From contig NZ_JBMNPQ010000061.1 of the NCBI RefSeq assembly GCF_050943655.1, forward strand, positions 1 through 8,702: DNA of 8,702 nt. The letters are read 5' to 3'. This document shows positions 1-7,425 of this stretch, one piece after another. This stretch comes from Peptoniphilus_A sp050943655 (GTDB lineage: Bacteria > Bacillota > Clostridia > Tissierellales > Peptoniphilaceae). Position numbers and translations under genes: made by a program. The notes below the pieces were generated by a model. It did no database searches, had not been told where the DNA came from, and saw only the letters and a program-made list of their open reading frames with translations. Numbering within the stretch: position 1 is the first letter of the stretch; every line of letters begins with the position of its first letter.

Positions 1-81
1 ACACTTTCTCAATAAAACGAGAACACATCGCCACCATTACCCTACAGATCCTTCGACTCACTTCGTTCGCTCAGGATGACG
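1..81 (+). repeat. Right half of a GTCATTCTGAG-family repeat element, cut by the window edge
   Basis: Bases 45-81 read CAGATCCTTCG...CTCAGGATGAC, the inverse of the GTCATTCTGAG...GAATCTG arm found at 164-203, 7701-7772 and 7822-7882. Bases 2-30 match the internal segment at 7946-7974 at 25 of 29 positions, so this is the same composite element and its left half lies outside the window. Bases 82-162, between this copy and the next, show only weak short hairpins and no gene. The element carries no open frame worth calling and looks like a non-autonomous dispersed repeat. Confidence 0.7.
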
Positions 82-162
82 TTGGATGAGGAATTCTACT
101 ACATAACGTAGATAAACCATAGGCACAGTAACCGACCTATTTGGGTAACAGCGTTCACACTT

Positions 163-315
163 CGTCATTCCGAGTGAGCGTGAAACACGAATCGAGGGAT
201 CTGCAAAGTAATCGTGCGAGAACTAATCGTTTTAAAGAATTAGTGTAAAGGAGAATCACTCCAAAACGTCTTCTCAATAAAACGACTACACATCTCCTAC
301 AATCCTACACATTCT
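163..315 (+). repeat. GTCATTCTGAG-family repeat element with a decayed right end
   Basis: The left arm (164-203) has GTCATTCCGAGTGAGCGTGAA and ends GATCTGCAAAG. It is followed by a GGAG/CTCC mini-hairpin (250-253 with 259-262) and the segment TTCTCAATAAAACGA (271-285), in the same order as in the copy at 7822-8091. The right arm fades after CCTACACATTC near 313, where the other copies read CTACAGATCCTT, so this copy is truncated or decayed. The remaining 45 bases before the regulator gene contain nothing I recognise, including no clear terminator for that gene. Confidence 0.65.
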
Positions 316-360
316 TTAAATACAAAACAAAAATCTCTTCCCTACAACTAAGTCACATCA

Positions 361-1239
361 TTATATGTCGTATCCGATATTTTCAATCAGCTTTATATAA
401 TAATTTAAAAATGGTGACTTCCATTTTTCTTTGTTGATGCTTGCACTTACTTCTGCATTTATTGTTGGTAAATTTGTTTCTAATATTGTAAAGTTTGAGT
501 CTTCCAAGTGGTCTTTTACTACATATTTTGGCAAAAATGCCACGCCTTTGTTAAACTCCAAAAAGTTAATTATTGCAAAAATATTTTGTATGTGTATTTT
601 TTTGTTAATTGTCAAACCATTATCTGCAAATAATTTTCTTAGTTTTTTGTTATAATAACTCTCCTCTTCAGTAAGCACAAATAATGTGTCTTCAAAAGTA
701 TCCACATTGATTGTGTCAACATATTTTTTATTTGTTATAAATACAAGGTCTGTTTTGGCTGTAAATATTTCATCAAATGAGTATTTGTTTCCTGGATCTG
801 AAATTCCAAATACAATATCTAAGTTATTTTTTGACAGTTCATTGTATAGTTCGAAAGAACTTCCCGTTCGTATTTTTATCTCTACATTTGGAAATTTGTC
901 TATAAATTGCGAAAATTTATGAACCATCTCGGAATAAAATAGCGACTCTATCGTCCCAACTCTTAGGGTTCCCTCCATCTCACTAAAATCTTTATTTAGG
1001 TAATTCATCTGAAGAGACAAGTTGTACATCTCTTTGGCAAGGACAAGAAATTTTTCGCCATATGAGGTCAAGTAAATTGACTTTCCTATTCTATCAAATA
1101 GTTTCACGTTTAATTCTTCTTCAATCTGTTGTATTTGCATGGTCACAGTGGACTGTGCATAGCCAACTTCATTTGCCGCTTTTGTAAAGCTGTTGTATTT
1201 CACAACTTCTAAAAAAGTGATTATGTTTCTAAGTTCCAT
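361..1239 (-). CDS. LysR-family transcriptional regulator
   Basis: A 292-residue protein of the normal LysR length. The N-terminal winged helix-turn-helix covers about residues 1-60, with the family pattern FLEVVKYNSFTKAA and the recognition region AQSTVTMQIQQIEEEL followed by LFDR. A linker helix follows, and the effector-binding domain starts near residue 92 (GTLRVGTIESL). I start it at 1239 because GACGAGG lies just upstream at good spacing; an in-frame ATG five codons earlier (1254) lacks a ribosome binding site. It is divergent from the opine-dehydrogenase-like gene, the usual layout of a LysR activator and its target. The intergenic region holds a matching T-N11-A palindrome. The inferred role is to sense the pathway substrate or product and control the operon; the effector cannot be read from sequence. 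No convincing terminator is visible downstream. Confidence 0.93.
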   Translation of the reverse strand: MELRNIITFLEVVKYNSFTKAANEVGYAQSTVTMQIQQIEEELNVKLFDRIGKSIYLTSYGEKFLVLAKEMYNLSLQMNYLNKDFSEMEGTLRVGTIESLFYSEMVHKFSQFIDKFPNVEIKIRTGSSFELYNELSKNNLDIVFGISDPGNKYSFDEIFTAKTDLVFITNKKYVDTINVDTFEDTLFVLTEEESYYNKKLRKLFADNGLTINKKIHIQNIFAIINFLEFNKGVAFLPKYVVKDHLEDSNFTILETNLPTINAEVSASINKEKWKSPFLNYYIKLIENIGYDI

Positions 1240-1293
1240 AAATACCTCGTCCATTCATCAAAAATACTGATTGATAACATCTAAAACATCTAT

Positions 1294-1322
1294 TTTACTT
1301 ATTAAGTATGCCATAATATAAT
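1294..1322 (+). promoter_or_regulatory. Sigma-A promoter for the opine-dehydrogenase-like gene
   Basis: TTTACT (1294-1299), a 17-base spacer and a perfect TATAAT (1317-1322) lie 45 bases upstream of the start codon. The predicted transcription start is near 1329. The -10 is perfect but the -35 matches only 4 of 6, which suits an activated promoter. The -35 and spacer are overlapped by the palindrome at 1296-1308. Confidence 0.7.
1296..1308. promoter_or_regulatory. Candidate LysR operator, perfect T-N11-A palindrome
   Basis: TACTTATTAAGTA is a perfect 6-bp inverted repeat around one central base and fits the classical LysR box T-N11-A exactly. It overlaps the -35 of the rightward promoter and the -10 of the leftward one. 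That position is typical of either an autorepression site or the promoter-proximal site of a LysR regulator. Binding is inferred, not shown. Confidence 0.5.
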
Positions 1323-1333
1323 GACATTGTAAA
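1305..1333 (-). promoter_or_regulatory. Candidate sigma-A promoter for the LysR gene
   Basis: On the minus strand, TTTACA (1333-1328) and CATACT (1310-1305) are separated by 17 bases, matching the consensus at 5 of 6 and 4 of 6 positions. The predicted start near 1298 leaves a leader of about 60 bases. It overlaps the divergent promoter and the T-N11-A palindrome, so the regulator binding there could repress its own gene, as many LysR proteins do. Assigned by eye only. Confidence 0.45.
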
Positions 1334-1366
1334 GCGATACTATAAAAAAACAAAGGAGCGAAAGTT

Positions 1367-2608
1367 ATGAAAAACATGGAATATTTAAAGGACAAACCTA
1401 TTGCAGTTTTAGGTGGAGGAGCTGTAGGTAAAACAATTGCTGCAGACAGTAAATTAGGCGGAGCGGAAGTCAGATTATTTGACATTATGCCTTTTGCAGA
1501 AAAGTCTTTAAAAGGACTAGAAAAAACTGGAATTCTTTTAGATGGTATCCAAAGAAACAGAGACGGATTTGAAAGATCAGGAAAAGCTTTTTTAGATGTT
1601 ATTACATCTGATATTGAAGAAGCTGTTAAGGGCGCAGGAATTATAGTTGTATCTTGTGGATCTTGGGGCCACGAACCTATTTTTAAAGAACTAATTCCTC
1701 ATCTAGAAGATGGTCAAGTAATTATGATCTTTGCTGATAACTTCGGTTGTCTACTACTTAGAAAAATGATGAGAGATATGAACTGCGACAAAGATGTAAT
1801 CATCGGCGGTTGGTCAAGTGCACCTTATGGAACTCGTATTGAGTCAATTAATGGATTCCAATTCCCACACGTTGGAGTTAAGTATAGAGCAATCACTCTA
1901 AGAGGAGCTGCTCTTCCAATGACTGATACAGATGCATTCTTAGAAGCAGGCAAGTATCTTCCAGCAATGGATGCAGTATATCAAGGAGACGGCCCTAGCA
2001 AAGGCGAAACAATTCTTGATATTGACTTTGCCAATGTAAACCCTGTAATTCACGTTCCAGCAACAATACTTGGCGTATCTACAATGGAAAACTGGGGAGT
2101 TATTTATTGTGGTCACGACAGAACTACTTATTCAATGTACAGCCACGGACTATCTCCATCAATTTGCGAAGTTCAATATAAATTCTACAACGAAGAAATT
2201 GCACTAGCTAATGAAATTGGTGTGGGTATTCCTAAGTATAAGAAAAAAATGTTCTTCTCAAGAAGAAGCGTGCTCACTCAAGAATACATGGGCTTAGATG
2301 AAAATGGCGACGACAATGTTGTATTCCCACTAGATCAACCATCTGATGAAGGAAACACTGGTCCAAACTCAATTCACCACAGATATATGACAGAAGACGT
2401 TCCAATTGGATGTAAAATTTATCACGATTTAGGCGTTCAATACGGAGTTAAAACACCTGTTATTGATTCAATGATCGTCCTCGCTGGAGCAATGCACGAC
2501 AAGAATTTCTTTGAAGAAAGTAAGTACAACTTAGCATATCTTGGCATAGACGACATGCCTAAAGAAGAACTATTAGATTATTTGAATAACGGAGTTTATA
2601 ATAGATAA
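1367..2608 (+). CDS. Opine dehydrogenase family NAD-dependent oxidoreductase
   Basis: A 413-residue soluble enzyme of the NAD/NADP octopine/nopaline dehydrogenase family. The N-terminal Rossmann fold shows the GxGxxG loop (GGGAVG, residues 16-21) and an aspartate at the end of the second strand (D39), which favours NAD(H). The C-terminal octopine-dehydrogenase domain has the conserved histidine in NPVIHVPAT (H229) and the RYMTED motif (R339, D344). The five-residue Arg-Asp spacing matches the catalytic pair of known opine dehydrogenases. Family members reversibly join an amino acid and a 2-oxo acid as a secondary amine. The start follows AAAGGAG by eight bases. It is the first gene right of the divergent promoter and is followed by a hairpin terminator. 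Isoleucine is almost always ATT or ATC here, unlike the genes downstream. Substrates and physiological direction are unknown. Confidence 0.87.
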   Translation: MKNMEYLKDKPIAVLGGGAVGKTIAADSKLGGAEVRLFDIMPFAEKSLKGLEKTGILLDGIQRNRDGFERSGKAFLDVITSDIEEAVKGAGIIVVSCGSWGHEPIFKELIPHLEDGQVIMIFADNFGCLLLRKMMRDMNCDKDVIIGGWSSAPYGTRIESINGFQFPHVGVKYRAITLRGAALPMTDTDAFLEAGKYLPAMDAVYQGDGPSKGETILDIDFANVNPVIHVPATILGVSTMENWGVIYCGHDRTTYSMYSHGLSPSICEVQYKFYNEEIALANEIGVGIPKYKKKMFFSRRSVLTQEYMGLDENGDDNVVFPLDQPSDEGNTGPNSIHHRYMTEDVPIGCKIYHDLGVQYGVKTPVIDSMIVLAGAMHDKNFFEESKYNLAYLGIDDMPKEELLDYLNNGVYNR

Positions 2609-2617
2609 ACTTTTAAG

Positions 2618-2661
2618 AAGAGGCTTTAGTTTTTGTTATAAACTTAAGCCTCTTAATTTTT
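2618..2661 (+). terminator. Hairpin terminator between the dehydrogenase and MmgE/PrpD genes
   Basis: The arms at 2618-2632 and 2640-2654 form a 15-bp stem with one mismatch around a 7-base loop, followed by AATTTTTAT. It lies in the 68-base gap between the two genes. I see no good promoter after it, so it probably attenuates readthrough, leaving the first gene more abundant than the rest. It could instead act as a stem protecting processed 3' ends. Confidence 0.7.
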
Positions 2662-2676
2662 ATAAGGAGTATTATT

Positions 2677-4020
2677 ATGGATTTTAATTTTAATAGAGAT
2701 TTTAAAGTTGAAAAATTTATTTTGGAAACTAAATGGGAAGATTTACCTGAAGATGTTAAGAAGCAGGCAATTTTATGCAGTGTCGACTTATTCAACGCCT
2801 TGATTTTAGGAAGTATGGGCGAACAGTTTAAGGTTGGTCTTGAATTTTCTAAAGATTTTTATAAAGATGGCGCCGTAAAAGTAATTGGTACAGAGGATAT
2901 GTTGAATTTACCAGGTGCAGTTGTTGCCATGGCTCATTCATCAAATTCTTTTGATATTGATGATGGCTACAATTTGATAAAGGGACACCCTGGCACTTCA
3001 TTTATAGCTGGACTTTTGGCAGCTTCATCTTTTAAAAATGTAAGTTATAAAAAATTTCTAGAGGCTCTTGTAATTTGTTATGAGGTTGGAATTAGAGCAG
3101 GCCTTGCCATCCAGGATCACTATGATTATTTACATAGTACCGGCACTTATGGAGCAGTTGGAACTGCCGTAGGCATGTCAAAAATAATTGGATTAAACAA
3201 AAAACAAATTAACAATGCTTTATCTATTGCTGAATTTCACGCACCTCTTACTCCAGTGATGAGATCTGTACAGCATCCTTCTATGAATAAAGACGGAGTT
3301 CCTTTTGGTGGACTAGTGGGAATGCAAGCAGTTCTTGAAACTTTATATGGAAGCACAGGTGTTGGATATTTACTTGAACTTCCTGAATATTCTAATTTTG
3401 TTGAGACTTTGGGCAAAGAGTTTATCATTAAAGATCTATACTTTAAACCTTACACATGTTGCAGATGGGCACACCAACCTATCACTGCTGGAATAGATTT
3501 AATTAATGACAACAATATTGATTACAAAGACATAAAAAAAGTAAACGTTTATACATTTAGTTCTGCTGCACAACTTAGCAAGATAAAACCAAAAACTACA
3601 GATGAGGCCCAATATAATATAGCGTGGCCTGTAGCAGCAGCTCTAGTTCATAAGGACGTTGGAATTAATCAAGTAAAGGAATCTGCCCTTGATGATGCGG
3701 AAGTTTTAGCTATGATGGATAAACTTTTCTTTAAAGTTGATCCAAAGATGGAAGAACAGTTCCCAGAAAAGAGACTTGCTTGGATGGAGATAATTACTGA
3801 TGACGATAAAGTTTATAAATCTGAAGTTTATCAAGCTCCAGGTGAACACACTGATAATATCGATATCGACTGGATAGAAAAGAAATTTATCAAGAGAACT
3901 GAAGGCATAATTGACAGTTCTTCACAAAAAGAGATACTAGATATTTTAAAAAATAATCTAGATATAAACGTCAATGAAATAATTGATTTAATCAATAAAA
4001 AAATAGTTACTAAGGGGTGA
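2677..4020 (+). CDS. MmgE/PrpD family protein
   Basis: A 447-residue cytoplasmic protein of the family that includes 2-methylcitrate dehydratase, cis-aconitate decarboxylase and iminodisuccinate epimerase. Family landmarks appear in order: FDIDDGY...GHPGTS (92-108, with H104), LHSTGTYGAVGTA (152-164, with H153), SMNKDGVPFGG (202-212, with K205), KPYTCCRWAHQ (257-267, with K257 and H266) and AQYNIAWPVAAALV (311-324). By unaided alignment, H104, K205 and K257 match the active-site histidine and lysines described for cis-aconitate decarboxylase. The threonine following the DD pair in that enzyme is glycine here (G97), so the reaction may differ. AAGGAG lies seven bases before the start. The stop codon sits inside the ribosome binding site of the transporter gene, implying coupling. 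There is no methylcitrate synthase or lyase nearby, which argues against propionate metabolism. Epimerase activity on an imino-diacid is an inference from context. Confidence 0.85.
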   Translation: MDFNFNRDFKVEKFILETKWEDLPEDVKKQAILCSVDLFNALILGSMGEQFKVGLEFSKDFYKDGAVKVIGTEDMLNLPGAVVAMAHSSNSFDIDDGYNLIKGHPGTSFIAGLLAASSFKNVSYKKFLEALVICYEVGIRAGLAIQDHYDYLHSTGTYGAVGTAVGMSKIIGLNKKQINNALSIAEFHAPLTPVMRSVQHPSMNKDGVPFGGLVGMQAVLETLYGSTGVGYLLELPEYSNFVETLGKEFIIKDLYFKPYTCCRWAHQPITAGIDLINDNNIDYKDIKKVNVYTFSSAAQLSKIKPKTTDEAQYNIAWPVAAALVHKDVGINQVKESALDDAEVLAMMDKLFFKVDPKMEEQFPEKRLAWMEIITDDDKVYKSEVYQAPGEHTDNIDIDWIEKKFIKRTEGIIDSSSQKEILDILKNNLDINVNEIIDLINKKIVTKG

Positions 4021-4025
4021 ACATT

Positions 4026-5399
4026 ATGACAGCATATGATTTTTTAATGGATTTTGCTTTGATGTCAATTTTACTCTTTGTCGCTCAAATTTTGAGGGCT
4101 AAGGTGAGAATTATACAAAAGTTTTTATTGCCTTGTTCGTTAATTGCTGGATTCTTGGGACTATTTCTTGGAAATCAGTTTTTAGACATTATTCCATTTT
4201 CCGATGAAGTGGGAAGCTATCCGTATATGCTAGTTGTATTCTTATTTGCTTCACTATTTATTGGGAACAAGAGATCAGGTTCATTTAAAGATACGATGAA
4301 CGAAGTTGGAGATACATTCTTAATTAATTCATCAGTATATTTTTTACAATATGCAATTGCTCTTGTAGTTGGCGGTTTGGTTTTAAGAACATTCTTTAAA
4401 GAAGTTCCAGATGCATTTTCCGTATTGATGCCAGGCGGATTTATTGGAGGTCATGGCGCAGCAGCTGCTTTTGGTGGTGCCTTTTCAGAACTTATTAACT
4501 GGGATGAAGCTCTACCTATAGCACAAACATTTGCAACAATAGGACTTGTCTTTGGCGTTCTTGGAGGAATTGTATTTATTAACATTGGTACAAGAAAAAA
4601 ATGGACAAGATTTATCAGAACAATAAAAGAACTTCCTGACGGAATGAGAACAGGTATGAACCCACCTGAAGAGCGTGAAATTATAGGTAAAGAAACTATA
4701 AACAATATGTCACTTGACTCTTTAACTTGGCACTTTATGCTAATACTCATGGCAACTTGCGGAGGATATTATTTAACTAATTATCTTCAAGGACTATTCC
4801 CAAAACTTAGCATACCTATGTTTTCTGTAGCAATGCTTTTTGGAGTTTTGTTACAAGGAATACTTAAGGCTCTTAGAATTGAAGATTATGTAGATAAGTC
4901 TGCAATAAGTCACATCGGAAGTATGGCAACAGACTATTTGGTTTCCTTCGGTATAGCAACAATTAAAGTCTCTGTTGTAATAAAATACATCGTTCCAATA
5001 TTAATACTAACTTTGATTGGTATATTGTTTGTAATTTTGTACTTATTATTTGTATCAAAAAAATTATTTTCAAAATATTGGTTTGAAAAAGGAATATTCA
5101 TATTTGGTTGGTCAACAGGAGTTATCGCAATTGGTGTTACACTTCTTAGGATAGTGGATCCTAACTATCAAAGTAGGACTCTGGAAGACTATGGCATGGC
5201 CTATATATTCATTTCTTTTATTGAAATAGGTTTAATTGCAATTTTGCCAACTCTAATTGTAAGTGGATTTTCTCTAATAACAGGAATTGTCTTGGCAATA
5301 ATTGGATTTATTCTACTTTCAATTTGTAAGAAAAAATATGGAGTTTTCAAAGATGATGGTTCAGTACTAAGACCAGGTGAGATAAAAGTAGATTTGTGA
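4026..5399 (+). CDS. GltS-like sodium/glutamate symporter family protein
   Basis: A 457-residue polytopic membrane protein resembling sodium/glutamate symporters (GltS family), somewhat longer than the 401-residue E. coli GltS. Hydrophobic segments run through both halves. The first half carries MPGGFIGGHGAAAAFG (about 135-150), the glycine-rich re-entrant loop signature; the second repeats the pattern less closely around FGWSTGVIAIG (360-370). A charged loop near 188-227 separates the halves. I prefer ATG 4026, preceded by AAGGGGTG with six bases spacing, over the in-frame GTG at 4017 that overlaps the stop of the MmgE/PrpD gene. The protein would import glutamate, or a similar dicarboxylic amino acid, with sodium. 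Its position suggests it carries the pathway substrate or product. The specificity is inferred. Confidence 0.8.
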   Translation: MTAYDFLMDFALMSILLFVAQILRAKVRIIQKFLLPCSLIAGFLGLFLGNQFLDIIPFSDEVGSYPYMLVVFLFASLFIGNKRSGSFKDTMNEVGDTFLINSSVYFLQYAIALVVGGLVLRTFFKEVPDAFSVLMPGGFIGGHGAAAAFGGAFSELINWDEALPIAQTFATIGLVFGVLGGIVFINIGTRKKWTRFIRTIKELPDGMRTGMNPPEEREIIGKETINNMSLDSLTWHFMLILMATCGGYYLTNYLQGLFPKLSIPMFSVAMLFGVLLQGILKALRIEDYVDKSAISHIGSMATDYLVSFGIATIKVSVVIKYIVPILILTLIGILFVILYLLFVSKKLFSKYWFEKGIFIFGWSTGVIAIGVTLLRIVDPNYQSRTLEDYGMAYIFISFIEIGLIAILPTLIVSGFSLITGIVLAIIGFILLSICKKKYGVFKDDGSVLRPGEIKVDL

Positions 5400-5415
5400 T
5401 AGATAGGAGGCAAAA

Positions 5416-6783
5416 ATGGCACAAGGTTTTTTGAGATTCGTAAAAGCGATAAATAGCGTTTTATGGGGACCCGCTGCTTTAGTATTCTTAGGATTAATAG
5501 GAATTTACCTAACAATTGGAACAAAAGGAGTCCACATAAAAAAATTTAAATACATCCTTTCAAGAACAATCGGTCAAGTCGGAAAGAAAAATGAAGATGA
5601 CAGTGAAGGAGTATTAACTTCAGCACAGTCAATGTTTACATCTCTTGCATCAGTAATAGGAATGGGCAGTATAGTTGGAGTTGCATCTGCATTAATTTCA
5701 GGAGGGCCAGGCGCCATCATTTGGATGTGGGTTGCAGCATTTATAGGCATGATAATCAAATATGCAGAGATAATAATCATAATAAAATACAGAAGAAAAG
5801 CAGAAGACGGAACTTATGTAGGAGGACCTGGACTATATGTTAAAAACGGACTAAATATCCGTGGCCTTGGAGAAGTACTTGTGGCACTTATGGTTATAGT
5901 TTGTCTCTTAAGTACAATGATCCAGTCAAATGTAATAATTGAAAATGTTGTAAACATAATTCCAAATGCAAAAGATTATAAAATTGTAGTGACAATAATA
6001 AATATGGTTTTAGCTGGAATAGTAGTAATAGGTGGAATAAAGAGAATAGGCGATGTTGCAGAAAAATTAGTTCCGCTCATGTCAATATTTTATCTAATAG
6101 CCTCTATAATTGTTATAGTATTTAACTACCAAAACATAATTCCAGTTATTGGATTAATGTTTAAAGGAGCTTTCACAAAAGTAGCAGTTACAGGCGGAGC
6201 ACTTGGATATGGAATAATGAAAGCAATGCAATTTGGTATAGCTAGAGGATTCTTCGTATCTGGAGCAGGTCAAGCAGTCTTTACAGTATCACATGCCCCT
6301 GCAAAAGTAAAAAATCCAGTGGAACAAGCAATATATGGAGTAACAGAAATATTTTTAGTAACAATAATATGTACAGCAACAGGACTTGCAGTGCTTACAA
6401 GTGGAGTATTTAGTGCAGACGGGAATGCTGCAATAATGGTTACAGAAGCTTTTGCAGAAACATCAAAAATATTTGGCTATGCAGTCGGAATAGCAACAGT
6501 TCTATTTGCATACACTACAGTAATAGGATTTGGATATATAGGAGAGTCTCAACTACAAACAGTAATATCATCCAAAAAAGCAAGATATTACAAAATTTTC
6601 TATTTAATAGCAGCATTTGTCGGCGGACTTACAGTACTCGATTCAATATGGGACGTAACAGACTTCTTCTTAGCAATAATCATGGTGGTTAACTTAATAG
6701 TCATACTTCTCGAGAGCAAAGAAATATTTAGCATAAGCAATGACTATTGGAAAAATTTAAAAGCCGAGGAGATGAAAAAATGA
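5416..6783 (+). CDS. Divergent AGCS-family sodium/amino-acid symporter
   Basis: A 455-residue membrane protein of the alanine-or-glycine:cation symporter family. Recognisable blocks are TSAQSMFTSLAS (68-79), GGPGAIIWMWVAAFIGM (96-112), DGTYVGGPGLYVKNGL (131-146), ARGFFVSGAG (276-285) and SHAPAKVKNPVEQAIYG (292-308). Several signature positions are altered from what I recall as the family norm: GTGNIAG is GMGSIVG (82-88), SNEAG is VSGAG (281-285), and the SYYGE motif is GYIGE (373-377). Those regions line the substrate and ion path in this fold, so the cargo may not be plain alanine or glycine. TAGGAGG lies five bases before the start, 16 bases after the GltS-like gene. The last codons overlap the amidotransferase start as ATGA. 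Isoleucine is mostly encoded by ATA, unlike in the first gene of the locus. Confidence 0.87.
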   Translation: MAQGFLRFVKAINSVLWGPAALVFLGLIGIYLTIGTKGVHIKKFKYILSRTIGQVGKKNEDDSEGVLTSAQSMFTSLASVIGMGSIVGVASALISGGPGAIIWMWVAAFIGMIIKYAEIIIIIKYRRKAEDGTYVGGPGLYVKNGLNIRGLGEVLVALMVIVCLLSTMIQSNVIIENVVNIIPNAKDYKIVVTIINMVLAGIVVIGGIKRIGDVAEKLVPLMSIFYLIASIIVIVFNYQNIIPVIGLMFKGAFTKVAVTGGALGYGIMKAMQFGIARGFFVSGAGQAVFTVSHAPAKVKNPVEQAIYGVTEIFLVTIICTATGLAVLTSGVFSADGNAAIMVTEAFAETSKIFGYAVGIATVLFAYTTVIGFGYIGESQLQTVISSKKARYYKIFYLIAAFVGGLTVLDSIWDVTDFFLAIIMVVNLIVILLESKEIFSISNDYWKNLKAEEMKK

Positions 6784-7406
6784 AAAAAATATTGATAATA
6801 AATAACGAAAAAGATGCCGATGACTTTGGTTGGATACCAACAATAAAAGAGGCCATATTAAAAATAGAAAAATGTGAATTTGAAGTGCTTCATCATAAAG
6901 AAATAAATGAAAAGACATTAGAAAAAATAAAACCAGATTATATCTATCTAACTGGCAGAGTAACTTATGATTGGGATTTAGAAGAAATACTATCTGACTA
7001 TAAAAACGAAATAGAAATGATAAAAACTACTGACACACCAATACTCGGAGTTTGTGCAGGACATCAACTAATAGCAATAGCATATGGAGCAAACTTTGGA
7101 AAAATGATAGAAGTTGAGCCTGGCGAAGAAGACATAAGAGAAACAGGATTTACAGAAATAGAAATCACAAAACATGACAAAATATTTCACGGTTTAGATG
7201 AAAAATTTAGAGCATTTGAACTTCACAGAGACGAAGTAAAAAGTGTGCCCGAAGAATTTTATTTGTTGGCATCAACAGAAATGTGCAAGATTCAAGCAAT
7301 GAAACATAAAAATAGAGATCTATACTCAGTTCAGTTTCACCCAGAAAAATATAACGAAGAAAACACAGACGGAAAAATAATACTAGAAAACTTCCTAAAA
7401 CTATAA
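6780..7406 (+). CDS. Stand-alone class I glutamine amidotransferase-like protein
   Basis: A 208-residue single-domain protein with the class I triad: nucleophile C92 in GVCAGHQL, H187 and E189 in VQFHPE. The C-terminal half (HRDEV, 149-153, to QFHPE...DGKIILENFL) resembles the glutaminase part of GMP synthase. The loop where most relatives have SGGP reads LTGRVTYDW (57-65), so the oxyanion-hole region is unusual. No synthase partner is encoded nearby, so it may hydrolyse an amide or gamma-glutamyl bond of the pathway substrate rather than feed ammonia to a partner; this is inference. ATG 6780 overlaps the symporter stop (ATGA) and is preceded by GAGGAG at eight bases; an in-frame ATG at 6747 lies inside the symporter gene without a good site. 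It is the last gene of the run, followed by a strong terminator. Confidence 0.87.
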   Translation: MKKILIINNEKDADDFGWIPTIKEAILKIEKCEFEVLHHKEINEKTLEKIKPDYIYLTGRVTYDWDLEEILSDYKNEIEMIKTTDTPILGVCAGHQLIAIAYGANFGKMIEVEPGEEDIRETGFTEIEITKHDKIFHGLDEKFRAFELHRDEVKSVPEEFYLLASTEMCKIQAMKHKNRDLYSVQFHPEKYNEENTDGKIILENFLKL

Positions 7407-7425
7407 AATTGAAAATAACATATAC

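Noticed and set aside
300..360. Terminator for the LysR gene
   Set aside because: I looked on the minus strand past the stop and found no stem with a following T run.
431..922. Two plus-strand open frames opposite the LysR gene
   Set aside because: They are antisense to a well-supported regulator gene and lack start signals; the hydrophobic peptides are a by-product of AT-rich coding DNA.
2574..2602. Possible promoter with a perfect TATAAT at 2597-2602 at the end of the dehydrogenase gene
   Set aside because: The matching -35 (TAGATT) agrees at only three positions, and transcripts would run straight into the terminator at 2618-2661.
2677..4020. Methylcitrate cycle gene (prpD proper)
   Set aside because: No methylcitrate synthase or methylisocitrate lyase is nearby, and the neighbours point to amino-acid conjugate metabolism instead.
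4017..4025. GTG start at 4017 for the GltS-like gene
   Set aside because: The ribosome binding site AAGGGGTG would overlap the start itself, whereas ATG 4026 has it at a normal distance.
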